From Paenibacillus tritici (GTDB taxonomy: Bacteria > Bacillota > Bacilli > Paenibacillales > Paenibacillaceae): a stretch of DNA of 64,000 nucleotides. The notes beneath the pieces are model-generated. The model searched no databases and was not told where the DNA came from. It was given only the letters and a program-made list of their open reading frames with translations. Location of the stretch: NCBI RefSeq assembly GCF_013204885.1, contig NZ_JABMKX010000001.1:62001-126000 (forward strand), read 5' to 3'. The position numbers and the translations under genes were made by a program. Each line of letters opens with the position of its first letter. The stretch's first letter is position 1. This document shows, piece by piece, positions 32,584 to 41,585 of the stretch.

Positions 32584-33549
32584 CTACTTCCGCACAGGTC
32601 TGATATACTTGAAATGCCGTTCCGGATTGAAATAGAAGTAAATGATTCGTCCGGGAGAAGTATCGAAGCAGTAACCGGTGTCTGCAAAATCAAAGGTTGC
32701 CATTACCCGTTCAATCTTGTCCTCCACGCTGCGGTTCTCCTGCTCATAATCGAAGGGCCCATGTTCAAATACAATGTATTCGTCTTCGGGAACATCAATC
32801 ATAAGCATCTGCGGGGGGAGCTGGCCGTCATATTCCAAAGGTAACCGTACCCCATAACACTCTGTGCGCGGAATCCCCCAATCGCAGAGTCTGCCGTCCG
32901 GGTCATTCATGTACGCCATAACCTGGCCTCCTGCTCCGTTAGGTTCGCTTCCGCCATCGTCATCTAGTTTGCCCTTGATGCTATCGAGTAAGCCGCAGAT
33001 GGTTTCGTAGTCCTGTCCCGGAATGAGATTTTGCTTTTGCCAGAAGTCCCAATACCCGTTACTCTCATAGTTTTTAATGTGCACAAATTTGTGAGCGGGA
33101 ATGGTTACAAAATAAATTTTTACATCCTCTGTAGATTTGATCATCCCAATCTCTCCCAATCCTAAAAAGTAGCGGTCGAAAGGGTTTAATTTCGTACGAA
33201 GAACGACTGGCTTCGGATTTTTCCGGAAATCACTTGGAGTTACTGCATAGGTTCCCTTAAAGGCTCTGGTAAAAGCTTCATGAGAGGAAAATCCGTAATT
33301 AAAAGCGATATCTATAAGGCTTTTTTCACTATCCCGGACTTCTTTTAGTGCAAAGGCTAATTTTCTGTGCCGCAGATAATCCCTGAATGGCATACCCGAG
33401 ATTTCTTTGAACTTCCTGGTTGTATAAAATTCGGAATAACCCAGCGTATGGGAAAGATAGCGCAGTGTCAGGGCTTCATCATTATAATTCTTAATACACC
33501 TGTCAATTTCATCAACGATGATTTGAATTTGTTTCGGCCACTCGTACAT
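32584..33549 (-). CDS. AraC-type regulator with GyrI-like effector domain
   Basis: 321 residues. N-terminal AraC double helix-turn-helix (about 15-115; LTLRYLSHTLGYSEFYTTRKFKEISG and IDIAFNYGFSSHEAFTRAFKGTY) followed by a GyrI-like/BacteriaI-type ligand domain (about 150-320; FVTIPAHKFVHI ... EDEYIVFEHGPF ... GYCFDTSPGRIIYFY). Rob/BltR-like organisation: the second domain binds diverse amphipathic molecules. No target gene is adjacent on the divergent side except the Nudix gene 177 bp away. Confidence 0.9.
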   Translation of the reverse strand: MYEWPKQIQIIVDEIDRCIKNYNDEALTLRYLSHTLGYSEFYTTRKFKEISGMPFRDYLRHRKLAFALKEVRDSEKSLIDIAFNYGFSSHEAFTRAFKGTYAVTPSDFRKNPKPVVLRTKLNPFDRYFLGLGEIGMIKSTEDVKIYFVTIPAHKFVHIKNYESNGYWDFWQKQNLIPGQDYETICGLLDSIKGKLDDDGGSEPNGAGGQVMAYMNDPDGRLCDWGIPRTECYGVRLPLEYDGQLPPQMLMIDVPEDEYIVFEHGPFDYEQENRSVEDKIERVMATFDFADTGYCFDTSPGRIIYFYFNPERHFKYIRPVRK

Positions 33550-33725
33550 TCGTCAGTTCACCCCGTTTCAATCACTCTATATGTACTATAAATAAATAGA
33601 GCTATTGCTGCTTGATTTCACTTGCGGTTCTTTCAGAAACGATCTTATAATACATAATAGCTGTGTTCTGGAAAAAAATCTCACCCCGTCCATTATACAT
33701 AATGACAAGAAGGAGTTTTGCTAAA

Positions 33726-34154
33726 ATGATAGTAACTTTGCATGAAGCTAAGCGCCCGGAGATTAACCTCAAGTATGTTGTGATTGTCATCAGACAAGGG
33801 GAGGACTGGGTGCTGGTGCGGCACCGCGAGCGGTCCACCTGGGAATTTGCCGGCGGGCATATTGAAGCAGGTGAGACTCCGGGTGAAGCTGCCGTTAGGG
33901 AGCTGTATGAAGAGACGGGCGCGGAGGAATACAGGCTGCACCCTGTGTGCATCTATTCGGTCAGCAGTGAAGCAACCCCCGAGAGCTTCGGGATGTTGTA
34001 TTTTGCAGCGGTAGAGAAGTTTGGACCCCTGCCCCAGTATGAAATGGAGGAGCGAAGAAGCTTCAGAGAGCTGCCGGAGGCGGTAACGTATCCGGGGATC
34101 TACCCCACACTGTTTGCTGAAGTCAATGAAGCTCTTGTATCAATGTCAATGTAA
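33726..34154 (+). CDS. Nudix hydrolase
   Basis: 142 residues from the ATG at 33726 (AAGAAGGAG about 10 bases upstream). The Nudix box G-x5-E-x7-REL-x-EE-x-G is complete (from GGHIEAGE to EETGA), residues about 43-65. Preceding YVVIVIRQGEDWVLVRHRE and following RLHPVCIYSV resemble MutT/YtkD-type 8-oxo-dGTP or house-cleaning hydrolases. Converges on the methionyl-tRNA synthetase gene 83 bp downstream. Confidence 0.9.
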   Translation: MIVTLHEAKRPEINLKYVVIVIRQGEDWVLVRHRERSTWEFAGGHIEAGETPGEAAVRELYEETGAEEYRLHPVCIYSVSSEATPESFGMLYFAAVEKFGPLPQYEMEERRSFRELPEAVTYPGIYPTLFAEVNEALVSMSM

Positions 34155-34237
34155 CCCCGGGTCTGCCGGATACTTCTTCTATATAATAGGGGCCGGACGT
34201 AATCCGTGTCATGGCAACTAATATAATCTCTCCGTTG

Positions 34238-35920
34238 TTATCCCGTACCACCAGCACCGCCACCATGCGAGTGATTAAGCCGCGCCGTCTCTTCCTCAAT
34301 CCGCTGCACATCAATCCGCTCAAATAACAATACAAGTCCCTGCACCGGCTGGTGCGCGGCAACGGATACCGGCTGCCATGCCGGTTGCTCCAAGGACAGG
34401 AATCCTCTGATCTTCTCACAGGAGAAGGGGAGGAACGGGTTCAGCAGGTTAGACAGATTGGCGATGATCTGCACACAGGTATACAGCGTGTTGCCGCCAG
34501 CCGCCGGGTCATGCTTAATCTGCAGCCACGGCTGCTGCTGATCGAAATATTTGTTGGCCTGACGAATCTGCGTGAAGATACATTCCAGCGCTTCCTTGAA
34601 TCGTCCGGCTTCAATCACGGTCCCGGCCTCCTTATACAGGTTCTTAATGCTGTTACCCCATGCCGCATCCAGTGTCCCTGAGGGTACCTCACCGTCCCAG
34701 GACTTGTTAATGAATGCCAGACTGCGGTTGACGAAATTACCGAAGGCGCCCAGCAGCTCACTGTTATGACTGTAGATGAACTCTCTCCAGGAGAAGTCGG
34801 CATCCCGCTTCTCAGGACCGTTCGCAATCAGGAAATAACGGATCGAATCCGGCTCATACCGGCTGAGAATATCCGGCAGCCAGACTGCCCAGTTGCGGCT
34901 GGTGGAGAATTTCTGCCCTTCCAGGGTCAGATATTCAGAAGAGAAGAGTCGGTCTGGCAGATGCAGATTCTCAGCGCCCAGCAGCAGCGCCGGCCAGATC
35001 AGGCTGTGAAAAGGAATATTGTCCTTCCCATGGACATAGTAAGCTGTGATAGGCGGTTGTTCCTGGTGATTTGGCCCGGATGAATCCAGCCAGAAATCTT
35101 CCCAGCGGTTACCGGTCTCCGCCGCCCATTGCTTGCTGGCAGACAGGTAGCCGCTGACTGCTTCGATCCATACATAGATTTTCTTGTCGGTGAAGCCGTC
35201 TGCCGGAACATCCACGCCCCAGTCTAGGTCACGTGTGGCAGCACGGTCCTGCAGCCCTTCCTGCAGATATCTGCGGGTTAGCCGTACAGCATTATCTCTC
35301 CAGCCCTGCGCTGATTCAGCGTATTCTGTGAGTGCATTCTGGAAGCTGGACAGAGACAAATAGTAATGCAGGGTGGGACGCAGCACAGGCGTGGACCCGC
35401 AGAGGGCGCAAGTGCGCTCCAGCAGATCAACGGGGTCGAGAATCGTCGAGCAATAGTCGCACTGATCCCCCCGGGCCTGCTGTCCGCAGACCGGGCAGGT
35501 TCCCTTCACGTAACGGTCCGGCAAGTAACGCCGGTCGTGCTCACAATAGCACTGGAGTGTGGATTTCTGGTACAGGTATCCGTTATCCAGCAGCTTAAGG
35601 AACAGCTCCTGCACTGTGCGGTGATGATGCGGCTGATCTGTCCGGGTGTACAAATCATAGGTGAAGCCGAGTGTGCGGAAGTTTTCTGCGAACTCCTGAT
35701 GATACCGGTTGGCGAATTCACCAGGTGATATGCCTTCCTGCGCCGCCTGCACAGCAACGGGAGTGCCATGGCAGTCGCTTCCCGATACATACAGCACAGT
35801 GTCGCCTTTGGCGCGGTGATAGCGGGCCAGAATATCTCCCGGGAGAATACTGGCAAGTCTGCCCAGATGCAGGGAGCCGTTGGCATACGGCCAAGCCCCT
35901 CCGATAAAAATATTTGTCAT
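34238..35920 (-). CDS. metG: Methionyl-tRNA synthetase, MetRS1-like, T-box controlled
   Basis: 560 residues from the ATG at 35920 (AGGAGGAC upstream). Charges tRNA-Met. The HIGH motif is H18-L-G-R21 after [10 protein letters not shown], and the KMSKS motif is K337-F-S-T-S341. Between about 125 and 180 are two zinc-knuckle pairs (CYC, CPVC, CDYC, CALC), as in the E. coli/archaeal-like MetRS1 group; B. subtilis MetS-type enzymes have a simpler knuckle. The C-terminal EMAP-like tRNA-binding domain is absent. A full T-box leader precedes it. It is probably an additional MetRS beside a housekeeping copy elsewhere; alternative MetRS1 enzymes in bacilli are less sensitive to MetRS inhibitors. Confidence 0.93.
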   Translation of the reverse strand: MTNIFIGGAWPYANGSLHLGRLASILPGDILARYHRAKGDTVLYVSGSDCHGTPVAVQAAQEGISPGEFANRYHQEFAENFRTLGFTYDLYTRTDQPHHHRTVQELFLKLLDNGYLYQKSTLQCYCEHDRRYLPDRYVKGTCPVCGQQARGDQCDYCSTILDPVDLLERTCALCGSTPVLRPTLHYYLSLSSFQNALTEYAESAQGWRDNAVRLTRRYLQEGLQDRAATRDLDWGVDVPADGFTDKKIYVWIEAVSGYLSASKQWAAETGNRWEDFWLDSSGPNHQEQPPITAYYVHGKDNIPFHSLIWPALLLGAENLHLPDRLFSSEYLTLEGQKFSTSRNWAVWLPDILSRYEPDSIRYFLIANGPEKRDADFSWREFIYSHNSELLGAFGNFVNRSLAFINKSWDGEVPSGTLDAAWGNSIKNLYKEAGTVIEAGRFKEALECIFTQIRQANKYFDQQQPWLQIKHDPAAGGNTLYTCVQIIANLSNLLNPFLPFSCEKIRGFLSLEQPAWQPVSVAAHQPVQGLVLLFERIDVQRIEEETARLNHSHGGGAGGTG

Positions 35921-35951
35921 GTCGTCGTCCTCCTGAAGTTTTTTTGGACAC

Positions 35952-36230
35952 AAAAAAGGCACTCATCCCCTAAAGGGACGAGAGCCTGTGCTCACGTGTT
36001 ACCACCCAAATTCATCAATGCCTTGCGGCATCCACCTCTTCAGGTACGTCCGCAGAAGTCAGCGGGTATACCCTAGCATGGTAACGGATGCGGGTTCCGG
36101 CGCAGCCTACGTCCCGTTCATCCGGGCTTCGATGCGCAGCTCTGAGACCATATTCCCGAGGGTTTTCTTTGCTCCTTTTCAGCGTCCGGAGCTCTCTGTG
36201 TAAGAATGGCCAAGGTACTCTTTCTCTTCA
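35952..36230 (-). promoter_or_regulatory. T-box riboswitch, Met specifier
   Basis: On the minus strand the leader shows: Stem I with GAGA...AGTA on one side and GAAT-ATG-G...TCTC on the other, the specifier codon ATG being at 36151-36149; the conserved T-box antiterminator AATTTGGGTGGTAACACG at about 36013-35996; and a terminator hairpin GGCTCTCGTCCC / GGGGATGAGTGCC followed by six T (35986-35952). Uncharged tRNA-Met should pair with ATG and with UGGU-type bases of the T-box to allow read-through into metG. Confidence 0.93.
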
Positions 36231-36260
36231 TAGCTATTGTGGTTATCCTAATTACTGGAT

Positions 36261-36290
36261 ATCATATATGCAGGTGCAGGGCAAAGTCAA
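36261..36290 (-). promoter_or_regulatory. Promoter of the T-box-metG transcript
   Basis: TTGACT (36290-36285), 18 bp, TATGAT (36266-36261), about 25 bases before the first T-box stem. Confidence 0.75.
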
Positions 36291-36429
36291 TACCGTAAAC
36301 AAATTTGCAAAATACCATAGCCATATGCGACAGTAGGGGAAGAGGGAAAACGGAAAACGGGAAGCAGAAGGAATAGCGGCCCGCCCGCCTGAAAGTTGTG
36401 AGACAGAGAGATGAAGGGAATGGGGACTA

Positions 36430-37506
36430 TTGCCTGAACAAAAGCAGGAAAAGAAAAACACGGGTGCATGGGGATGGCTGGGCAGCGGGGCAGTATTGCT
36501 GCTGCTTAAAGGCAAAGCCATTATATCTCTGCTCAAGCTGGGGAAGATAGCAGGTCCGCTGATCTCCATGATGGTATCCATCTGGGCTTATGCCCTGATC
36601 TCGCCATGGGAATTTGCGGTGGGCTTCGTTGCCTTATTATTCGTTCATGAGATCGGCCATGTGATCGCTGCCAAGCGGATTGGACTGCCGGTGAGCGCGC
36701 CGCTGTTTATTCCGTTTATGGGTGCACTCATCACGATGAAGCAGCAGCCTCTGGACGCCAGACAGGAAGCTTATGTAGCGTTTGGCGGCCCTATACTCGG
36801 GAGCATGGGAGCGGCTGTAGTATTCGGAGCAGCTTATTATTATCATAGCCCCTTTTTATATTCACTGGCATACGTGGGGTTCTTCCTGAACTTGATTAAC
36901 CTGCTGCCGATCCATCCGCTGGACGGGGGGCGAATTGCCACAGCGGTAACACGCTGGTTGTGGCTGGTAGGGCTCGTTGGCGGCCTGGCTGTAATTATTT
37001 ATCTGAAGTCTATCCTGTTCTCCATCATCTGGGTGATGTTCGCCTACGATATGTATAAGAAATATATCAGCCGGCGTACGAAGCAGCAGATGCATACCGT
37101 GTTAAAAAGCTTCCTGATCCCCATTGAGGATCTGCAGGAGCAAGGCTATCTCATTCCCGGGCCTGAACATAAGCGGGAGCTGCCATATACCACCTATAGT
37201 GATTTGAACCGCCAGCAATTTGTCGGGGTCCGCTGGGATAATCTGGATTACTACGGAACTACGACTATGCCGGTGCAGTCTCTGATTGGAAAAGTCAGAA
37301 TAGTGCAGCTGGACCAGATGTATGTGGACGCCAGGCTTCATTTGAAGATGCAGTGTGAGATCAGCTTCACGGTGTATGACAATGATAAGTATTATGAGGT
37401 GCCTGCGGCCGTCCGCTGGAGATATGGGGCTGCTTATTTAGTACTGGCAGGCTTTCTGGGGGGCATGATGTACCTTGTTCATGTGGTGGGGAATGTAAAT
37501 CTGTAA
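36430..37506 (+). CDS. Site-2-protease-family membrane metalloprotease
   Basis: 358 residues. Zinc motif HEIGH near residue 75 and the second motif LLPIHPLDGGR near residue 156 place it in the SpoIVFB/M50 family of intramembrane proteases. Five to six membrane helices to about residue 215, then a cytosolic part of about 130 residues, and a final hydrophobic segment near 335-355. It starts with TTG at 36430, with GGGG 6 bases upstream; no ATG exists nearby. Substrate unknown. Divergent from the T-box promoter. Confidence 0.88.
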   Translation: MPEQKQEKKNTGAWGWLGSGAVLLLLKGKAIISLLKLGKIAGPLISMMVSIWAYALISPWEFAVGFVALLFVHEIGHVIAAKRIGLPVSAPLFIPFMGALITMKQQPLDARQEAYVAFGGPILGSMGAAVVFGAAYYYHSPFLYSLAYVGFFLNLINLLPIHPLDGGRIATAVTRWLWLVGLVGGLAVIIYLKSILFSIIWVMFAYDMYKKYISRRTKQQMHTVLKSFLIPIEDLQEQGYLIPGPEHKRELPYTTYSDLNRQQFVGVRWDNLDYYGTTTMPVQSLIGKVRIVQLDQMYVDARLHLKMQCEISFTVYDNDKYYEVPAAVRWRYGAAYLVLAGFLGGMMYLVHVVGNVNL

Positions 37507-37574
37507 GGATTCGTTTATGAACCTCCCGATTCGTCAAAGCTGTAAAGAGCTGAGAAGGAGAAGGAGGTTGAGCA

Positions 37575-37790
37575 ATGCGCAAGGCAAGAGTAACTCTCCT
37601 GTGGATTGGGGCATGTCTCATTATAGGGACGGCCGGATGTACGGCAGGCAAGGAGGTTCCCGAACACACGGGGGTTCACAGGATGAATGAGCTGGACGGG
37701 AGCCTGCAATCACGGGATGGCCTGACTTCACCGGTGATGCAGGATGTGTACGACCGTTCGATTCCCGAGGAGGTCTATGACATTCCATGA
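37575..37790 (+). CDS. Small lipoprotein
   Basis: 71 residues. Signal peptide with lipobox GTAGC (Cys22), then about 50 mostly charged residues ending in EEVYDIP. GGAGAAGGAGGTTG precedes the ATG. It follows the site-2 protease gene by 68 bp and may share its transcript. A candidate substrate or partner by position only. Confidence 0.75.
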   Translation: MRKARVTLLWIGACLIIGTAGCTAGKEVPEHTGVHRMNELDGSLQSRDGLTSPVMQDVYDRSIPEEVYDIP

Positions 37791-37842
37791 GGCCTTAAGC
37801 CGTTCCCTGTCCATCAACCCTGCTCTGAAGCTCTAGATCCTA

Positions 37843-37871
37843 TATACAGGATATTAATAATTCTGTATAAT
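37843..37871 (+). promoter_or_regulatory. Promoter of the acetyltransferase gene
   Basis: TATACA (37843-37848), 17 bp, TATAAT (37866-37871). Confidence 0.6.
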
Positions 37872-37910
37872 GCTTCATATTGATTGGACCTATAGAGAGG
37901 AGCCAGGGGG

Positions 37911-38354
37911 ATGGCAGTGGAAATTATTCATGTAACTACAGAGGAGCAGCTTCGACTGGCGCTTGCGATCCGCAAGCAGGTATTTGTGGAAGAGCAGAAG
38001 GTGCCGGAAGCAGAAGAAATAGATGAACATGATGTGATCAGTGATGAGGTGTTTCATTTCCTGCTCATGGAGGGCGGGCAGGCGGCCGCTGCCGGACGGA
38101 TGATCTATTACAAAGCGGAAACCGCCAAAATGCAGCGGATAGCCGTTCGTCAGGAGCACCGCTCCAAGGGATACGGGCGTATTCTGCTGCTGGCTATGGA
38201 AGAACGGGCCAGAGAGCTTGGTCTCCAGGGATCAGTCCTGGATGCCCAGTGCCACGCAGAAGCCTTTTACAGCAAGCTGGGGTATGAAGTGATCTCCAAG
38301 GAGCCGTTCTATGATGCGGGGATTCTGCATGTGAGAATGCAAAAGACTCTGTAA
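37911..38354 (+). CDS. GNAT acetyltransferase (YjcF-like)
   Basis: 147 residues. GNAT fold with IRKQVFVEEQKVP near the start, the acetyl-CoA-binding segment MQRIAVRQEHRSKGYGRIL (R/Q-x-x-G-x-G/A type) near residue 85, and AQCHAEAFYSKLGYE near 125. It resembles YjcF/ElaA-type enzymes of unknown substrate. AGGAGCC precedes the ATG. Confidence 0.9.
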   Translation: MAVEIIHVTTEEQLRLALAIRKQVFVEEQKVPEAEEIDEHDVISDEVFHFLLMEGGQAAAAGRMIYYKAETAKMQRIAVRQEHRSKGYGRILLLAMEERARELGLQGSVLDAQCHAEAFYSKLGYEVISKEPFYDAGILHVRMQKTL

Positions 38355-38450
38355 TTCTGCCAAGGTTACATACTCTTTCGATGCGGTGGACAAGCTAGAA
38401 GTGAGCCTGATTGATGGCTAATTCAAGTGCGAAGGAGTAGATTCTAAGTG

Positions 38451-38684
38451 ATGAATCAAGAACGAGAACGTTTTGTTGCCGCCAAGCGCAACGGTGACGG
38501 GGATTTGACCGAGTTCCAGACCTCTTCCGGGCGTGTACTGGATTACCAGCAGGCACTTCAGGAGGTTCAGTCCGGAAGCATTGAAGGGGTCAACGTATTC
38601 AAGGGAAGAGACGGAGAAATGTATATCCGCGGGGATGCTGACGGTGATCCTACGAACAACCTGGATCAGCTTCCGCAATTTTAG
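38451..38684 (+). CDS. DUF3892 protein
   Basis: 77 residues from ATG at 38451; a GTG at 38448 is one codon earlier and slightly better spaced from GAAGGAG. The pattern FVAAKRNGDGDLTEFQTSSGRVLDYQQA...RGDADGDPTNNLDQLP is the DUF3892 domain, common in Bacillales and of unknown role. Followed by a very long terminator hairpin. Confidence 0.85.
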   Translation: MNQERERFVAAKRNGDGDLTEFQTSSGRVLDYQQALQEVQSGSIEGVNVFKGRDGEMYIRGDADGDPTNNLDQLPQF

Positions 38685-38699
38685 CCTGGCATAGATCAC

Positions 38700-38756
38700 A
38701 TATAGAAAAGGCCGGACAGGCGTCCATATGACGCTGCTGTCCGGCCTTTTCTATAT
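38700..38756. terminator. Very long terminator hairpin
   Basis: 20-bp perfect outer stem (38700-38719 / 38737-38756) continued by a GCGTC/GACGC inner stem around a 5-nt loop. Symmetric A/T flanks let it work both ways. Confidence 0.9.
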
Positions 38757-38915
38757 GCTGGAGAAGACGGAAGGCTTCTCCAGGCCGAAACCGGTTGCAC
38801 ACGGGCGCGATTTTCTTTTCTTCTGCAAAAAGAAATAATTCCCTGAATTCTGCGCAACTTGTCGAAGGGTTAGCAGTATACATTAACAGCATGAATTACT
38901 TGGAGGGGCTTTACA

Positions 38916-39470
38916 ATGAGATGGAGAAAAATTGCTCTGTGCGCGGTTGTGTTTTTCATGATGGGAAGCTCCTATTTGTTCGCTGACGCTGTGAACCAGA
39001 AGATCAAAGTATGGAGCAATGGAAAGGAAATAGCCGATGGCGGCTATCTGATTGACGGCAAGGCCTACATTCCGGCCAGAGAGGCAGGCGGTGTAATTGG
39101 CTGGGACGGCTCGGGTAAAGTGACGATCCTCAAGCCGAATGTTCATATAGTACTCTTCAAAGGCGACACGGTGTTCGGCAATGTCAATACAGGCAAACTT
39201 AAGATGAAGATCCTGACGCAGGTGGACAGCCTGAAGGACAGCATTGCTGCCGTGAAGGTGGCGATCACCGATCCCTCGGGGAATGTAAAGGATATACTGG
39301 AGGATGCAGGCGGCTCCAAGAATGAGGATTTCTGGTTCTCTACACCGGAATTCACCTATGATTTCAAGGAACCGGGCAAATACAGTGTAGGTTTCTTCAT
39401 GAAGGCATCAAGGAACGGAGATTACATTCTTGTGTCAGAAAAGGTAGTTACGGCCTCGTCCAAGAATTAA
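38916..39470 (+). CDS. Secreted protein with short stalk-like domain
   Basis: 184 residues with a signal peptide (cleavage near FADA, residue 25). Residues about 28-75 (IKVWSNGKEIADGGYLIDGKAYIPAREAGGVIGWDGSGKVTI) are a copper-amine-oxidase N-terminal-like stalk repeat, followed by a beta-rich domain of about 100 residues. GGAGGGG precedes the ATG. Distinct from the stalk protein at 25734. Extracellular; function unknown. Confidence 0.82.
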   Translation: MRWRKIALCAVVFFMMGSSYLFADAVNQKIKVWSNGKEIADGGYLIDGKAYIPAREAGGVIGWDGSGKVTILKPNVHIVLFKGDTVFGNVNTGKLKMKILTQVDSLKDSIAAVKVAITDPSGNVKDILEDAGGSKNEDFWFSTPEFTYDFKEPGKYSVGFFMKASRNGDYILVSEKVVTASSKN

Positions 39471-39553
39471 GCCCTCTATGCAAATTGACCTGAACTTATC
39501 TTACGTGTTACGATACCAAATGTAGGATAATTCAATTAAAGTGAGGTATTACA

Positions 39554-39877
39554 ATGAGCGATCACAAACATGAGCATGGCCATGAACATGGTGAAGCATG
39601 CGGTTGCGGACATGATCACGACCATGAGCACGAGGAGTTTGTGCTGACCTTGACGAACGAGCAGGGCGAAGATGTAGAAATGGTACTGGTGGAAACGTTT
39701 GATGTAGCCGAGAAATTATACGCTCTGCTGCTCGAACGCGAGAATCCGGAAGCAGACGGGATTATCCTTCGTATGGAAGAAGAAGACGAAGAGATGGTTC
39801 TGTACAACATTGAAGATGAAGCTGAATGGAAAGCTGTTGAAGAAGCTTATAACGAGCTGCTTGCCCAGCAAGAATAG
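39554..39877 (+). CDS. DUF1292 protein with His-rich N-terminus
   Basis: 107 residues. Residues 1-28 are extremely His-rich with a GCGCG cluster (potential metal binding), followed by the DUF1292 domain (FVLTLTNEQGEDVEMVL ... YAL ... EEDEEMVLYNIED). Bacillales usually carry YrzB, a shorter DUF1292 protein. The His-rich extension is the unusual part. A TTGACC/TACGAT pair lies upstream. Confidence 0.88.
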   Translation: MSDHKHEHGHEHGEACGCGHDHDHEHEEFVLTLTNEQGEDVEMVLVETFDVAEKLYALLLERENPEADGIILRMEEEDEEMVLYNIEDEAEWKAVEEAYNELLAQQE

Positions 39878-39890
39878 ATTTCAGGCATTC

Positions 39891-39933
39891 AATGCAAAAC
39901 CCCGATACGAATACAGTATCGGGGTTTTGCATT
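39891..39933. terminator. Bidirectional terminator
   Basis: 18-bp perfect stem (39891-39908 / 39916-39933), 7-nt loop, between the DUF1292 gene and convergent speA. Confidence 0.9.
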
Positions 39934-39959
39934 GCCGTATGTCTTAAGGACAAGCCGGC

Positions 39960-41435
39960 TTAGGAGATAGGTTCTGCTTCGACAATAACCTTGATGTTGG
40001 TAATGCTGCGGTCCTCAGGGCCTTTGACGGGCAGTCCGATTTCTACATGGTCAATGATATAGTCGATATTATCTTGGGTAATAACTTCACCAGGGAGAAG
40101 AATTGGGATTCCCGGCGGGTAGACATAGATGAACTCTGCAATAATATAGCCTGCGGACTCCCGGAAAGGGACCAGCTGGGTGTCGGCGTAGAAGGCGTCT
40201 CTCGGGATTAGGGCAAGCTGCGGAATATTCGGCACCTGAACCTTAAGCTCATAGATTTCACCTTTGCTGTAATGAATCGCTGAGAGCACCTGCAGCGCCG
40301 CGAGCAGCTTATCTACCGATTCCTGTGTATCACCAGGAGTAATCAGGCAAAGAATATTATACATGTCGCTAAGTTCTACTTCGATGTTATACTTCTGACG
40401 GAGCCAGTTCTCGGTCTCGTAACCGGTAATCCCTAGATGGCGGACATGGATGTTCAGCTTGGTCGGATCATGATTGAAGGTGGCTTCTGTTCCGAGAATT
40501 TCTTTGCCGAAGCTGTAGAGTCCCTCGATTTCATTAATCGAATTGCGGGCATAATTGGACAGGGCGATGGTTCTCGCCGCCATCTCATGGCCGTTCAGGG
40601 CAAGGTTACGTCTGGAGGTATCCAGAGAGGCAAGCAGAATATATGAAGTTGAAGTGGTGGTCAGCATGCTGAGAATGGTCTGTACCCGCTGTGGGTTGAC
40701 AAGGCCCGTCTTGGCATTGAGATTCAGTACCGAGCTCTGCGTCATGGAGCCGCCGAGCTTATGGACGCTGGTCGCTGCCATATCTGCACCGGCCTGCATA
40801 GCCGATACCGGTAAGTCCTCATGAAAATGAATCAGTACTCCATGTGCCTCGTCCACAAGTACGGGAACCCCGTAACTGTGGGCCAGGTCGACAATCGAAC
40901 GCAGGTCGGCGCATACGCCAAAATACGTCGGATTGATAACGAGGACACCTTTGGCATCCGGATGGCGCCTCAAAGCCCGTTCGAGCGAGCTTGTGGTTAT
41001 GCCGTGGTCTATCCCAAGATTCTCATCCTGTACAGGAGAGACGAAAATAGGCTTGGCTCCGGAGAAAATAATGGCCGACATCACAGATTTGTGAATATTG
41101 CGCGGCACAATAATTTTATCTCCTTCTGAGCAGACAGAGAGGATCATAGTCATGATGGCATTGCTCGTGCCTTGTACACTGAAATACGTGTAATCGGCGC
41201 CGAAGGCCTCTGCAGCCAGCTTCTGAGCTTCAAGAATAACCCCGGTGGGCTGATGAAGATCATCAAGCGGTGCAATATTGATCAAATCTATGGATAGAGC
41301 GTTATCGCCGATAAACTCACGGAATTCGGCATCGGTTCCTAGCCCCTTCTTATGTCCCGGAATATGGAATTGAACTGGATTTCCGGCGGCATGCTTTTTG
41401 AGAGCAGTGAAGAGGGGAGTAGCTTGTTGATTCAT
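39960..41435 (-). CDS. speA: Arginine decarboxylase, SpeA-type (Orn/Lys/Arg decarboxylase fold I)
   Basis: 491 residues, equal to B. subtilis SpeA (490). PLP-dependent; converts arginine to agmatine for polyamine synthesis. The Schiff-base lysine is K226 in ATSVHKLGGS, the cofactor-binding DEAH is at about 195-198, and the C-terminal PPGIPILLPGE motif is present. A lysine-decarboxylase-like paralogue (YaaO) is the alternative reading. No speE/speB next to it. Confidence 0.9.
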   Translation of the reverse strand: MNQQATPLFTALKKHAAGNPVQFHIPGHKKGLGTDAEFREFIGDNALSIDLINIAPLDDLHQPTGVILEAQKLAAEAFGADYTYFSVQGTSNAIMTMILSVCSEGDKIIVPRNIHKSVMSAIIFSGAKPIFVSPVQDENLGIDHGITTSSLERALRRHPDAKGVLVINPTYFGVCADLRSIVDLAHSYGVPVLVDEAHGVLIHFHEDLPVSAMQAGADMAATSVHKLGGSMTQSSVLNLNAKTGLVNPQRVQTILSMLTTTSTSYILLASLDTSRRNLALNGHEMAARTIALSNYARNSINEIEGLYSFGKEILGTEATFNHDPTKLNIHVRHLGITGYETENWLRQKYNIEVELSDMYNILCLITPGDTQESVDKLLAALQVLSAIHYSKGEIYELKVQVPNIPQLALIPRDAFYADTQLVPFRESAGYIIAEFIYVYPPGIPILLPGEVITQDNIDYIIDHVEIGLPVKGPEDRSITNIKVIVEAEPIS

Positions 41436-41472
41436 TTAATGCTGTCACAACCTTTCGCGAAGATTAGTTTTA

Positions 41473-41531
41473 GATTTCTCGCTGAAGCGGAAGTACCATC
41501 CCTTGGGGACGGAGTAGTCCCTTCTGCTTGA
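41473..41531 (+). repeat. Structured intergenic repeat, copy 2
   Basis: Same ends as the copy at 25578 (ATTTCTCGCTGAA ... GCTTG). Inner stem CCATCCC/GGGACGG and outer stem AAGCGGAAG/CTTCTGCTT differ in sequence from copy 1 but keep pairing. Confidence 0.7.
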
Positions 41532-41585
41532 ACAAGCAGTCATCAGTATAACAAATCAATCAACATAATACTAGGATGTGATGAA

